Source of the DNA: Paenibacillus andongensis
Lineage (GTDB): Bacteria > Bacillota > Bacilli > Paenibacillales > NBRC-103111
Assembly: GCF_025369935.1 (NCBI RefSeq)
Contig: NZ_CP104467.1
Location: 2,425,001 to 2,489,000 of the forward strand
Direction of reading: 5' to 3'
DNA length: 64,000 bases
The translations under genes were made by a program, and so were the position numbers. Each line of letters opens with the position of its first letter. Position 1 is the first letter of the stretch. Below the pieces are notes generated by a model. It searched no databases. It worked only from the letters and a program-made list of their open reading frames with translations, and had not been told where the DNA came from. Positions 36,096 through 45,055 of the stretch are shown here, in pieces.

Positions 36096-37439
36096 ATGGC
36101 TAGTAAAAATTATTACGACGTAACAGAGTGGCCTGTCGGTAATCCGTATGAGGATATTGGTGAGGTAATCAATAGCATTATAGCAGATATTAAAAGTAGG
36201 CAAACGGACACTGATGTGAGTAAAGGCGGAAAGCCAGGTGCGGTTATCTATATTCCACCGGGAGATTATCATCTTGGCAGTCAAGTAGTTATAGACATCA
36301 GTTATCTTAAAATTATGGGTTCTGGACACGGGTTTACATCTTCGAGTATTCGTTTTAATACTTCTGAGAATGAATGGGCGGATTTGCATGAATTGTGGCC
36401 GGGAGGAAGTCGCATACTCGTAGATATTCCCCTAGAAGTAAATGACGAGGAATATAAAGGAGCTGCATTTTATATTGAACGAAGTGGAAATCCCCGAATA
36501 AGTTCGGTAGAGTTTTCTGACTTTTGTATGGATGGTTTGCATTTTATTGAAAATGGTTCAGGAGAAACAAATCCGGAAAACACATACACTAACGGGAAAA
36601 CGGGTATTTATGTTGCAAGTGCTTGTGACTCATTTCGGATTACAGGCATGGGGTTTGTGTATCTAGAGCATGGAATTACTATTTATCATGCAGATGCACT
36701 GACTATACATGATAATTTCATAGCTGAATGTGGTAACTGTATAGAACTACGAGGTTGGGGACAGGCTTCAAAAATAACCGATAACTTGATAGGAGCCGGT
36801 TTTAAAGGATATTCAATTTACGCTCAAAATTTTGGTGGACTTTTGATTACAGCGAATAATGTTTTTCCACGAGGTGCGAGCAGTATCTATTTTGATGGTG
36901 TGACACGTTCCAGTATCACAAATAATAGACTTCATTCATTTTATCCAGGAATGGTGGTATTCAGGGAAAATTGTTCGGAAAACTTGGTTTCTTCAAATCA
37001 CTTTTTACGTGACCATGAACCTTGGACTCCTTTTCTGGGAATAGACAATGGTTTAGATGATTTGTATGGTCTCCTCTATATCAGTGGCAATAATAATTCT
37101 GTAATTGCTAATCACTTTTCTGAAGGAATTAATACTCAGAACATCAAGCCGGTAGGTGCAACACCTGTAATCATACGTATTGTTTCGGGGAATGGAAATT
37201 ATATTTCTAATAATCATGTTGTTGCCACGGAGGTTCATGCCAAGATAAGTGATTCTTGTTTCTCTGCGCAAGTAGACGCTTTGTTGACTACCGAAGCATC
37301 AGAGCCGCTTACCGTAACAACAGTATTGGTAGAAAAAGAATCGCTTCAAAATACGATTCTTGATTCGGGAAGTGATGCACAGGTTGTTATGGACAAGACT
37401 GTAAATGCATTCAGATCCACTCCAACGCCAGGAGCATAA
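36096..37439 (+). CDS. GH91 enzyme: difructose-anhydride hydrolase or inulin fructotransferase, cytosolic
   Basis: Right-handed beta-helix protein (447 aa) closely resembling inulin fructotransferases (YDVTEWPVGNPYEDIGEVIN; GAVIYIPPGDYHLGSQVVID; ISYLKIMGSGHGFTSSSIRF). The acid pair of GH91 is present with its 11-residue spacing: Asp206 in IHDNF and Glu217 in CIELRGWG. Classical inulin fructotransferases are secreted and convert inulin to difructose anhydride III (or I). This protein has no signal peptide and lies in an uptake operon beside a cytosolic GH32. That fits the related DFA III hydrolases, which open imported DFA III to inulobiose. Family membership is strong; hydrolase versus lyase activity is inferred. 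The gene is AT-richer than blocks A and G. Confidence 0.85.
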   Translation: MASKNYYDVTEWPVGNPYEDIGEVINSIIADIKSRQTDTDVSKGGKPGAVIYIPPGDYHLGSQVVIDISYLKIMGSGHGFTSSSIRFNTSENEWADLHELWPGGSRILVDIPLEVNDEEYKGAAFYIERSGNPRISSVEFSDFCMDGLHFIENGSGETNPENTYTNGKTGIYVASACDSFRITGMGFVYLEHGITIYHADALTIHDNFIAECGNCIELRGWGQASKITDNLIGAGFKGYSIYAQNFGGLLITANNVFPRGASSIYFDGVTRSSITNNRLHSFYPGMVVFRENCSENLVSSNHFLRDHEPWTPFLGIDNGLDDLYGLLYISGNNNSVIANHFSEGINTQNIKPVGATPVIIRIVSGNGNYISNNHVVATEVHAKISDSCFSAQVDALLTTEASEPLTVTTVLVEKESLQNTILDSGSDAQVVMDKTVNAFRSTPTPGA

Positions 37440-37498
37440 ATAATAAGCGGATCAGAGTACGAATCCATCGCCCGGAAATAAAAGAGGCACTCAAGGTA

Positions 37499-37531
37499 GC
37501 TCGACACATTTGCGGCTCGATGTATCGAGAA
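37499..37531 (+). pseudogene. 33-bp sigma-K gene relic
   Basis: This stretch matches 17438-17470, inside the decayed sigK-like gene, at 30 of 33 positions without a gap. In one frame it reads TFAARCIEN, the core of sigma region 2. The preceding 50 bp show weaker resemblance; beyond 37531 similarity ends. Confidence 0.6.
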
Positions 37532-37597
37532 TTATTATAAAATATAATCATATGTGTCTATACTGAAAGTGCTGAAATAATCAAAAAAGAAAATAGA

Positions 37598-37634
37598 AAC
37601 AGCAGTTCAAAGGTACTTTGGAATGCTGTTTTTA
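37598..37634. terminator. Bidirectional terminator between block E and the citrate regulator
   Basis: AACAGCAGTTCAAAG pairs with CTTTGGAATGCTGTT with minor mismatches and a 3-base loop. It has A-rich sequence before and T-rich sequence after, so it can serve both convergent transcripts. Confidence 0.75.
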
Positions 37635-37662
37635 TATGCGCTTAGTTCGCGCCAATACCAGA

Positions 37663-38355
37663 CTATTTTCTTTTCATACGATATAGCTTTTGCGGGCGGC
37701 CAATTGATCCGTATTGAAGGAATTCATCAACGATGCCTTCTTTTGCTAAGTATTTCAAATAATTGCGTATCGTAGATAAACTGACGCCAGCTAACTGAGC
37801 GATATCTTCGGCCGTTTGCAGGTCCGTAGAGTCTTGAATACATGTTTGAATCAGCTCTAATGTTTTTTCATCAATCCCTTTTTGGAGCTGTGAACCGGTC
37901 GCACTTTTTGGGGCACGGAGCTTCATTAAGTCGTTCAGCAGATCTTGGTTCAGTTCGGTTGCCTGCGTCAAACGTCTTTTATATTGGGCGTACTTGGTAA
38001 GTGTGTTCTGTAAATGGTCCAAATCAAAGGGTTTGATCAAGTAGTCAAAGACGCCGAGCCGGAGTCCTTCCTCCACGATATCGCTTTCTTTGGAAGCCGT
38101 GATCAAAATGGTGTCCGAGGGAATGTTTCGGCTTCGTATCGTACGCAGTAATTCGATTCCCGAATGGTCGGGGAGGTAGACATCGAGCAGCAGCAGATCC
38201 GGCGGTTGATTCGTAATTTGGGCGAGTGCTTCCTCATAGTTATGGGCGATTCCCATTAAGGTATAGTCGCTATTCATCTCCATATATTTGCCATGCATTC
38301 TGGCAATTCGAAAATCATCCTCTACGATCAGTGCACGAAAGGGTGAGTTTGTCAT
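37663..38355 (-). CDS. CitT/DcuR-type response regulator
   Basis: Response regulator (230 aa) of the citrate/dicarboxylate family. The receiver has phospho-acceptor Asp in LLLLDVYLPDHSG, preceded by the VEDD acidic pair, and the conserved Lys in LIKPFDLDHL. The C-terminal part is a winged HTH (TAEDIAQLAGVSLSTIRNYL) as in CitT/CitB. A longer frame starts at 38388 within the kinase gene; GGAGGATTTAAGT directly before ATG 38355 decides the start. It lies just behind its kinase gene. By analogy with Bacillus CitT it should activate the divergent citM-like gene. Confidence 0.9.
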   Translation of the reverse strand: MTNSPFRALIVEDDFRIARMHGKYMEMNSDYTLMGIAHNYEEALAQITNQPPDLLLLDVYLPDHSGIELLRTIRSRNIPSDTILITASKESDIVEEGLRLGVFDYLIKPFDLDHLQNTLTKYAQYKRRLTQATELNQDLLNDLMKLRAPKSATGSQLQKGIDEKTLELIQTCIQDSTDLQTAEDIAQLAGVSLSTIRNYLKYLAKEGIVDEFLQYGSIGRPQKLYRMKRK

Positions 38356-38368
38356 ACTTAAATCCTCC

Positions 38369-39964
38369 TCATTTGGGTAAAATGGCATGCAAGATAGCCC
38401 CCGAAGATGTGCTTTCCATCCAAATCTGCCCTTCGGCAGATTTTATCATTTTTGACAGCAAGGCAAGTCCGAAGCCGCGGCCGGTGCCTTTGGTCGAGAT
38501 CCCATCTTGAAAAATCTTATCTTTAAGTCCAGGATCTACGCCAGGACCGTTGTCTTGAACGGAGATACAGATATGATCTTTTTCCTCTCGGAATTGAACA
38601 ATGATCGCCCCGCGAGCAGGGTAAGTGGTAGATAAAGCCTCCAGTGCATTTTCGATACTATTTCCGATGAACGTTAAGATAATGTCACGATGCGGACATG
38701 GATTGGGAAGGGTCGATTCGGAATCGACGATTAACTGAATTCCCTTTTCCTTGGCACGGTGCATTTTTCCAATTAGAACACCGACAACTGCCGGATCATG
38801 GATCTTCGAAAGAAAAAAGTCTAGCAAGTGCTGCTGTTCCTCGTTGATTTCCTCGATGAGTTCCTCGACCATCTCATATTCCTTCATTTTGATCAATCCG
38901 GAGATGAGATGCAGCTTGTTCATAAATTCATGTCTCTGGCTTCGCAATGAATCGATATATTGTCCGATATCAGCCAGCTTTTGACCGATTTGATCGAGCT
39001 GAAGTTTATCCCTGAAGGTGGCTACGGCACCAATGATTTTTCCGTTTGCATAAACGGGAACACGATTCGTAATGATTAAAGTATTTCCCACAATCATCGG
39101 CGCATCCTGATGCACCGCTCCTTCTTTCAATACTTCTAATAAGCGTGTTTGCGGAAGTACCTCGTGAACGGCTTGCCCCGTGATATCCTCACCCGCGATA
39201 TTGAGTAATTTCTTGGCTTCCCGGTTGCATGTCATAATGATCCCTTTGCTGTTGACAGCAATAATTCCTTCGCGGGTAGAGTCCAAGATTGCAGCTTGCT
39301 GCTGCGTGAGGAAAGCGATTTCACCTGGTTCCATGTTGAAAATTTGTTTTTTAATATGTCCCGACAACAGATAGGCGCCGACAAGGCCAATGAACAGAGC
39401 GGCGAATCCGATCAGAAACATGTTTAGGAGCAGGGAAAGTAAATCTTTCCAAATGTCTTTTACCAAGAATCCGACAGATACCAAACCAATGGGATTGCCT
39501 TCCGCATCTAACACAGGTGTTTTACCTCGAACCGATAATCCTAAGCTGCCGGTAGATGTCGTTTGAATCTCTCGTCCTTTTAACACATGTTGATCCAACG
39601 GCAGGTCATCTGCGTTCAGTGTTTTTCCGATTTTTTCGGGATTTGGATGGCTGTATCTGATCAAGTTCTTATCGGCAACTACGATAAACTCGGCACCCGA
39701 TTGTTTGCGAAGCAGATCAGCCAAAGGTTGGATTGCGGCAGCCTGCGAAGTTTGCAGACCTTCCATGATTTGTGGCAGTCCCGCTACAGTTCTTGCCAAA
39801 ACGAGCGCCCGTTCACCGGTTTCCTTGAACCTTCGATCTACAATGATATAAGAAATAGCAGACAATAACAAAATGAGGACCAAAGCCATATTCAAAAGCA
39901 CAAGTAAATTAATCTTGGTTCTTAGTTTAATTGGTTTCAATCTGGTTAAGGACAAGCTTGGCAT
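38369..39964 (-). CDS. CitS/DcuS-type sensor histidine kinase
   Basis: Sensor kinase of 531 aa. Membrane helix 1 is near residues 17-40; an extracytoplasmic PAS-like (sCache_3) domain includes LIRYSHPNPEKIGK, typical of citrate and C4-dicarboxylate sensors; helix 2 is near 175-200. A cytoplasmic PAS domain follows (STREGIIAVNSKGIIMTCNR). The phospho-His is in SQRHEFMNKLHLISGL, and the HATPase has IGNSIENALEAL, VQDNGPGVD and GTGRGFGLAL. GGAGG lies 10 bp before the ATG on the minus strand. It is predicted to sense external citrate or a related tricarboxylate. Confidence 0.92.
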   Translation of the reverse strand: MPSLSLTRLKPIKLRTKINLLVLLNMALVLILLLSAISYIIVDRRFKETGERALVLARTVAGLPQIMEGLQTSQAAAIQPLADLLRKQSGAEFIVVADKNLIRYSHPNPEKIGKTLNADDLPLDQHVLKGREIQTTSTGSLGLSVRGKTPVLDAEGNPIGLVSVGFLVKDIWKDLLSLLLNMFLIGFAALFIGLVGAYLLSGHIKKQIFNMEPGEIAFLTQQQAAILDSTREGIIAVNSKGIIMTCNREAKKLLNIAGEDITGQAVHEVLPQTRLLEVLKEGAVHQDAPMIVGNTLIITNRVPVYANGKIIGAVATFRDKLQLDQIGQKLADIGQYIDSLRSQRHEFMNKLHLISGLIKMKEYEMVEELIEEINEEQQHLLDFFLSKIHDPAVVGVLIGKMHRAKEKGIQLIVDSESTLPNPCPHRDIILTFIGNSIENALEALSTTYPARGAIIVQFREEKDHICISVQDNGPGVDPGLKDKIFQDGISTKGTGRGFGLALLSKMIKSAEGQIWMESTSSGAILHAILPK

Positions 39965-40140
39965 GGATGAAAAGCCTCCGTTGTGTTTATTGTGAAAACG
40001 ATTTTAATGACGATTAATATGTTATTGATCGTAATATTTCAATATGTTTGTCCCTGACCTATACTTCATTGTAGATAGAAAATAAAAAAATTCAAGCAAG
40101 AGGGAATATTCGTTTTTTCTTGAAATTAAAGCGCTTTATT

Positions 40141-40154
40141 TGTAATCGCTTACA
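40141..40154. promoter_or_regulatory. CcpA cre site, full consensus match
   Basis: TGTAATCGCTTACA fits the cre consensus TGWAANCGNTNWCA at every position. A weaker palindrome (TTAAAGCGCTTTAT, 40126-40139) abuts it. It lies 18 bp before the zinc-ribbon gene, in front of the citM/pckA cluster, implying glucose repression of citrate use. Confidence 0.85.
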
Positions 40155-40171
40155 GAAAAAAAGGGGGGACT

Positions 40172-40357
40172 ATGATCATGAAAGAAAAGCACTATTGCGG
40201 ATTATGCTTAAAAGAATCTTCGTCAGTAGAAGACTTGGAAGAGATATGTAACTCGTGCTTGGATCTATTAGAGTTCGGTTATCCTTCTTTTCCAGCTTAT
40301 AGGCTAGAAGAAGAGACCAATGGTTCGTTCATCCCACACGAATGGGAATATGCATAA
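40172..40357 (+). CDS. Small CxxC zinc-ribbon protein of unknown function
   Basis: A 61-residue acidic protein with two CxxC pairs, CGLC (Cys9/Cys12) and CNSC (Cys27/Cys30), a likely zinc ribbon. No transmembrane segment and no known domain beyond that. The strong GGGGGGAC ribosome-binding site, the cre site just upstream and the 49-bp gap to the citrate carrier gene argue that it is real and co-expressed with the carrier. ATG 40178 is an alternative start. It could regulate or assemble the carrier or metal-citrate handling, but nothing in the sequence proves this. Confidence 0.7.
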   Translation: MIMKEKHYCGLCLKESSSVEDLEEICNSCLDLLEFGYPSFPAYRLEEETNGSFIPHEWEYA

Positions 40358-40406
40358 GTGAATCATTTCCAGATTCAATAATTAGAAAACAGGAGGAAGT
40401 AAAATC

Positions 40407-41717
40407 ATGTTTTTATCCATATTAGGATTTCTAATGATCGCCACTTTTATGTATTTGATTATGTCAAAACGCCTTTCTGCTATGATCGCCCTTATTTTAA
40501 TTCCGGTTGTGTTTGCTTTAATAGGTGGCTTCTCTTCCGATTTGGGCAACCTCATGCTTTCAGGCGTGAAATCGATTGCACCTACAGGTGTCATGCTAGT
40601 CTTTGGTATCTTGTACTTCGGCATTATGATCGATGCGGGACTGTTTGACCCCGTTGTCGACAAAACACTAAAGGCAGTAAAAGGAGATCCCGTTAAAATT
40701 GTTGTAGGTACTGCTGTACTGGCTCTCTTGGTCTCCCTGGACGGTGATGGATCCACCACTTACATGATCGTTATTGCCGCTATGCTTCCACTGTATCGAA
40801 GACTCGGTATGAATCCGTTAATCTTGACGGCTGTAACCATGTTAAGCAGCGGGGTTATGAACATCATTCCATGGGGCGGACCGACAGCCAGAGTGATGAG
40901 CGCCTTGCATCTGGATGCATCCCAAGTGTTTACTCCGGTGATCCCGTGTATGATTACAGCGGTTTTGTGGGTCGTGTTCGTCGCCTATATACTTGGCAAA
41001 AAAGAACGTAAGAGACTTGGGCATTCGCACGAATCATTGAGTAAAGAGGAAGAAATAGCAAGTTTCCGAATCGCAGCAACGCTTGAAGTGCCGGAATACA
41101 AACGTCCAAAACTGTTATGGGTTAATTTTACGCTTACAGCGGCGCTGATTGTTTCCTTAGTTATGAATATCCTTCCGATTCCTGTGTTGTTTATGATAGC
41201 GTTTGCACTTGCGATGATGATCAACTATCCCAATCTGGAAGAACAAAAAGAGCGTATGTCAGCACATGCAGGCAATGCCTTGTCAGTTGCAGGAATGGTA
41301 TTCGCTGCAGGAATTTTCACGGGAATACTTACAGGTACGAAAATGGTCGATGCGATGGCAGGTACGCTGGTTGCTATGATACCTGATGCATTGGGACCGC
41401 ATATGCCGATCTTTACAGCAATCATTAGCATGCCGTTTACGTTCTTCATGTCCAACGATGCTTTTTATTTTGGTATTCTGCCTCTGATTACGAAGGCAAC
41501 AGCCGCTTATGGCATTGAAGCAGGGGATATGGCTCGCGCTTCTTTGCTTGGACAGCCTGTGCACCTGCTCAGTCCCTTGGTGCCATCGACGTATCTGCTC
41601 GTTGGACTTGCGGGAGTGAATTTTGGAGATCATCAACGATTTACTTTAAAATGGGCCATTGGAACAACCATTGTTATGCTGATTACAGCTCTTGTGATCG
41701 GAATTATCGCTTTTTAA
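40407..41717 (+). CDS. CitMHS-family metal-citrate/proton symporter
   Basis: Integral membrane carrier (436 aa, about twelve helices) of the CitMHS family, which in Bacillus takes up citrate complexed with divalent metals. Recognisable segments are ALLVSLDGDGSTTYMIVIAA near residue 115, IIPWGGPTARVMSALHLD near residue 155 and the C-terminal SNDAFYFGILPLITKA with VHLLSPLVPSTYLLVGLA. GGAGGAAGTAAA precedes the ATG. The location beside a divergent CitS/CitT-like pair and the cre site mirrors the regulation known for citM of B. subtilis. Metal preference (Mg, Ca or Fe) cannot be read from the sequence. Confidence 0.92.
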   Translation: MFLSILGFLMIATFMYLIMSKRLSAMIALILIPVVFALIGGFSSDLGNLMLSGVKSIAPTGVMLVFGILYFGIMIDAGLFDPVVDKTLKAVKGDPVKIVVGTAVLALLVSLDGDGSTTYMIVIAAMLPLYRRLGMNPLILTAVTMLSSGVMNIIPWGGPTARVMSALHLDASQVFTPVIPCMITAVLWVVFVAYILGKKERKRLGHSHESLSKEEEIASFRIAATLEVPEYKRPKLLWVNFTLTAALIVSLVMNILPIPVLFMIAFALAMMINYPNLEEQKERMSAHAGNALSVAGMVFAAGIFTGILTGTKMVDAMAGTLVAMIPDALGPHMPIFTAIISMPFTFFMSNDAFYFGILPLITKATAAYGIEAGDMARASLLGQPVHLLSPLVPSTYLLVGLAGVNFGDHQRFTLKWAIGTTIVMLITALVIGIIAF

Positions 41718-41735
41718 TGTAGAAGGAGAATATAG

Positions 41736-42872
41736 ATGGTGTTAAAAACAGTTCTCCTCATAGTACTAGGGTTTCAGATTATGCTGAATATCACGAGGCC
41801 GCTGATCACCCTATATGCTTCCAGCCTTGGTGCGGGAACATTCGATATCGGGATGCTGACGGCGGCTTATGCGTTCTTGCCTCTGATCTTTGCTATTCAT
41901 GTCGGTAAAATTGCCGACCGGATCGGAGATCGTTTGCCGGTTCTGCTAGGTACGGTTGGAACAGCCGTGGGTATGGCGCTGCCGTTTGCCTTGCCGACAT
42001 TAGGTTCCCTTTACGCATCGCAAATCATTGTTGGCGTATCCCATGTGTTCCTGATTGTCTCTTTGCAAAATATTCTGGGACATGCTGCTACCAAAGAGAA
42101 TAGAGACCATTACTTTAGTGTATTCAGCATGTTCGTAGCGGGGGGCGGTTTCATTGGTCCAGTCATTGGAGGGTATTTGGCGGAACAATATTCCTACTCC
42201 CTTGCGTTTCTTGCTGCCTCTGTCATCGGTATCATGCCATTCCTATTTTCTTTTTATATGCCAGCTGTACGAAGAAAGGAGCGTACCGACGTAGCTCCCG
42301 GTATGTCGGGTTCGTTATCGCTTCTCAAAGTGTCTATGCTGCGAAAAGCGCTTGCTTCCAGCGCTTTAGTTCTTTATTCGCGGGACATTTTCGTAGCCTA
42401 TTTTCCATTGCTTGCAGAGCGTGCAGGCATATCTACCTCGCAAATCGGTTGGATTATCGCCATACAAGGCTTGGCTATGATTCTTGTTCGTTTGTTTCTG
42501 TCTAAGCTTACAGTCATTATGGGCCGGACATGGGTGCTGCTTGCTTCAATTCTGACAGCCGGGCTCTCCTTTTTGCTCCTTCCTGCTATCGAACATGTTT
42601 ATGGATTTTATCTTCTGAGCGCTTTGATGGGGATCGGCCTAGGCTGCGGGCAGCCGCTTTCGATGACCACGACTTACAATGCTTCACCCAAGGATAGAAC
42701 GGGTGAGGTGCTTGGATTGAGATTAGCTTCTAATCGGCTTTCCCAATTGATCGCTCCGATGATTTTCGGGGTGGTCGGGAGCTGGGGAGGCTTAGTGTCT
42801 GTTTTTGTTATGAGCGGCGCCATTTTGATCTCAGGTGCACTTCTAACTAGAGACAAGCCGAGCAATGTTTGA
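41736..42872 (+). CDS. MFS transporter
   Basis: Major facilitator superfamily protein of 378 aa with about twelve hydrophobic helices. The A-like motif between helices 2 and 3 reads GKIADRIGDRLPVLLG. AGAAGGAG is well spaced before the ATG, and the gap to the citrate carrier gene is 18 bp. It has no clear substrate signature. Its position between citrate carrier and PEP carboxykinase suggests export or uptake of an organic acid or an associated compound, but a drug-exporter-like role is equally possible. Confidence 0.82.
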   Translation: MVLKTVLLIVLGFQIMLNITRPLITLYASSLGAGTFDIGMLTAAYAFLPLIFAIHVGKIADRIGDRLPVLLGTVGTAVGMALPFALPTLGSLYASQIIVGVSHVFLIVSLQNILGHAATKENRDHYFSVFSMFVAGGGFIGPVIGGYLAEQYSYSLAFLAASVIGIMPFLFSFYMPAVRRKERTDVAPGMSGSLSLLKVSMLRKALASSALVLYSRDIFVAYFPLLAERAGISTSQIGWIIAIQGLAMILVRLFLSKLTVIMGRTWVLLASILTAGLSFLLLPAIEHVYGFYLLSALMGIGLGCGQPLSMTTTYNASPKDRTGEVLGLRLASNRLSQLIAPMIFGVVGSWGGLVSVFVMSGAILISGALLTRDKPSNV

Positions 42873-42898
42873 ATAAATAACGAAGGGAATTGATGAGG

Positions 42899-44467
42899 AT
42901 GGAAGCCAAATTGGAGCAGTTGAAAAAAGGTACCGTATTTACTAATTTGTCCGTATCCAAGCTGGTCGAAACAGCATTGGAACGGGAGGAAGGGGTAGTT
43001 GCTTCCACAGGAGCCTTACAAGTATACACAGGGAAATATACGGGCCGTTCTCCTAAAGACAAGTACATTGTCCAAGAACCTTCTGTCATGGATCACATCG
43101 ACTGGGGGACTGTGAATCAACCCATCTCACAGTTTCAGTTCGAGCGGCTATTCCAAAAAGCGCAAGACTATATGTCAGATAAGGATTTGTTCGTATTCGA
43201 CGGCTATGCCGGGGCGGATTCGGAGTATCGGTTACCCATTCGCGTCGTGAACGAATATGCTTGGCATAATTTATTTGTTCGGCAGCTATTTGTCCGTCCG
43301 ACAGAGGAAGAATTGCAAACCCATATTGCGGAGTTCACGGTGATTGCACTACCTGGCCTAAAAGCTGATCCAGAAGTGGATGGTACGCGCTCTGAAACGT
43401 TTATCTGCCTTTCCTTTGAAAAGAAAGTGGTTCTCATCGGGGGAACCGAGTATGCAGGAGAGATGAAAAAATCGATTTTTAGCGTTCTGAATTATTTGCT
43501 CCCTTTCCGTGACGTTCTTCCCATGCATTGCTCAGCAAATGTGGGAGAGAAAGACGATGTGGCCCTATTCTTCGGATTATCCGGAACGGGGAAAACGACG
43601 CTTTCCGCTGATCCAAACCGCGGGTTGATTGGGGATGATGAGCATGGCTGGACCGATCAAGGGGTCTTTAACTTTGAAGGCGGATGTTATGCCAAGTGTG
43701 CCAATCTATCCGAAGAAAAGGAACCGCAAATTTGGCAGGCTATACGTTATGGTTCTGTTTTAGAAAATGTCGTCCTGGATCCAGAAACAGGCAGAGCGGA
43801 TTATAACGATACTCGGATAACAGAAAATACGCGGGCCGCTTATCCGATCGATGTCATTCCTGGCGCGGTCATCCCAGGGAAGGCGGGTCATCCGAGCGTC
43901 ATCATTTTCTTAACAGCTGATGCTTTTGGTGTGCTGCCTCCTATTTCGAAGCTGACGAAGGAACAGGCGATGTATCACTTCTTGTCAGGATATACGTCGA
44001 AGCTGGCAGGTACGGAGAGAGGAGTAACGGAACCGGAAGCGACATTTTCCACTTGCTTTGGGGCTCCTTTCCTTCCGCTCCATCCAACTGTGTATGCAAA
44101 GTTATTGGGAGATAAAATTGAGGAGCACCAAGTTAATGTGTATTTAGTTAACACGGGATGGTCCGGCGGTCCCTACGGTGTAGGAAAGAGGATGAATTTA
44201 ACTTACACCCGTGCCATGGTAACCGCTGCTTTAAATGGAAGTATCGAGCAAGCGACGTTTACAGCCGATCCTATCTTCGGTGTGCTTTGTCCCGATTTCG
44301 TGGAGGGGGTACCAAGCAATGTCCTTGTTCCCCGCGATACTTGGCAGGATCAAGAAGCATATGAGAAATCCGCTTGGGGGCTTGCTGATCGATTTACTCG
44401 TAATTTCGAGAAATTTTTCAATGTGGATAAAGAAATCATTGCTGCCGGTCCAAGTAAAAGGGATTAA
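42899..44467 (+). CDS. pckA: Phosphoenolpyruvate carboxykinase (ATP)
   Basis: ATP-dependent PEPCK (522 aa) that converts oxaloacetate to phosphoenolpyruvate, the entry step of gluconeogenesis. The P-loop/kinase-1a motif is [16 protein letters not shown], kinase-2 is GDDEHGW, and the substrate/metal-binding stretch is [22 protein letters not shown] and [13 protein letters not shown] complete the signature. The frame opens at TTG 42890; GAAGGGA at 42882-42888 best fits ATG 42899. Being downstream of a citrate carrier, it lets imported citrate feed hexose synthesis through the TCA cycle. A second pckA elsewhere cannot be excluded. Confidence 0.96.
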   Translation: MEAKLEQLKKGTVFTNLSVSKLVETALEREEGVVASTGALQVYTGKYTGRSPKDKYIVQEPSVMDHIDWGTVNQPISQFQFERLFQKAQDYMSDKDLFVFDGYAGADSEYRLPIRVVNEYAWHNLFVRQLFVRPTEEELQTHIAEFTVIALPGLKADPEVDGTRSETFICLSFEKKVVLIGGTEYAGEMKKSIFSVLNYLLPFRDVLPMHCSANVGEKDDVALFFGLSGTGKTTLSADPNRGLIGDDEHGWTDQGVFNFEGGCYAKCANLSEEKEPQIWQAIRYGSVLENVVLDPETGRADYNDTRITENTRAAYPIDVIPGAVIPGKAGHPSVIIFLTADAFGVLPPISKLTKEQAMYHFLSGYTSKLAGTERGVTEPEATFSTCFGAPFLPLHPTVYAKLLGDKIEEHQVNVYLVNTGWSGGPYGVGKRMNLTYTRAMVTAALNGSIEQATFTADPIFGVLCPDFVEGVPSNVLVPRDTWQDQEAYEKSAWGLADRFTRNFEKFFNVDKEIIAAGPSKRD

Positions 44468-44500
44468 CTGTATTTCTATAAATCATATTTACAAGAAAAG

Positions 44501-44545
44501 AGGTCTAACACCCCAAACGTCATTTTGGGATGTTAGGCCTTTCTC
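44501..44545 (+). terminator. Terminator of the citrate/pckA operon
   Basis: AGGTCTAACA-CCCAAA pairs with TTTGGGA-TGTTAGGCCT (one bulge) and is followed by TTCTCTC. It lies 34 bp after pckA. Confidence 0.85.
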
Positions 44546-44704
44546 TCGTTATGATCCTTAAATGGGGATTCTTAATTAGGACCGCCGTTCCCCTTTTCCA
44601 GTAGGGTTAAAACCGTAAAAAATGACATGAGGATCATAAATAAATCTATACTTGAAATTTCATCAATTCATTATAATGATTGTTGAAAGCGTTTCCCGAA
44701 TTAA

Positions 44705-44893
44705 ATGCGCAACAGTTTGAACCTGGCTTTGCATCAATTGGACAAAGGCGACAAGGACAATGCGGCCAAACATATGCAGGACTTTCTGAAGCACCTGAAT
44801 AACAAGCCGCAGGCGAATAATGTCTCCGAAGCCGTGATGTTCGTCCTCAGAACGGACGCCAATGCTTTGATCACAGAATGGTCCGCGAAGTAA
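44705..44893 (+). pseudogene. Orphan FIMAH-like C-terminal domain of a lost secreted enzyme
   Basis: The 62 codons read NSLNLALHQLDKGDKDNAAK, HMQDFLKHLNNK and DANALITEWSA. This is the helical FIMAH-type module that ends many large secreted Paenibacillus polysaccharide lyases and hydrolases. A TAA directly precedes the ATG, no ribosome-binding site is visible, and no signal peptide or catalytic domain exists. The piece is therefore the tail of a deleted extracellular enzyme gene, with its terminator retained (44921-44956). It may once have supplied substrate to the transporter of block G. Confidence 0.7.
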
Positions 44894-44920
44894 ACAATAC
44901 AGCATCGTGCAATACATACA

Positions 44921-44956
44921 CAAAAGCATCCGGCCCGGATTGGCGGATGCTTTTGC
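44921..44956 (+). terminator. Terminator following the orphan FIMAH domain
   Basis: AAAAGCATCCG / CGGATGCTTTT is an 11-bp perfect stem with an 11-base loop; its 3' arm ends in TTTT. Confidence 0.85.
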
Positions 44957-45055
44957 TCTCTGGACTTAGAACGGCTGCCATTGAGGCAGCCACTTTCTAA
45001 TTGGACTATACGTGTGCAAACGAAAGAAAACATTAATTAGAGTGGGAGGATTCCA

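Noticed and set aside
44684..44697. cre-like TGAAAGCGTTTCCC before the orphan FIMAH domain
   Set aside because: Two outer positions mismatch and the downstream piece is a gene remnant; it may be former coding sequence.
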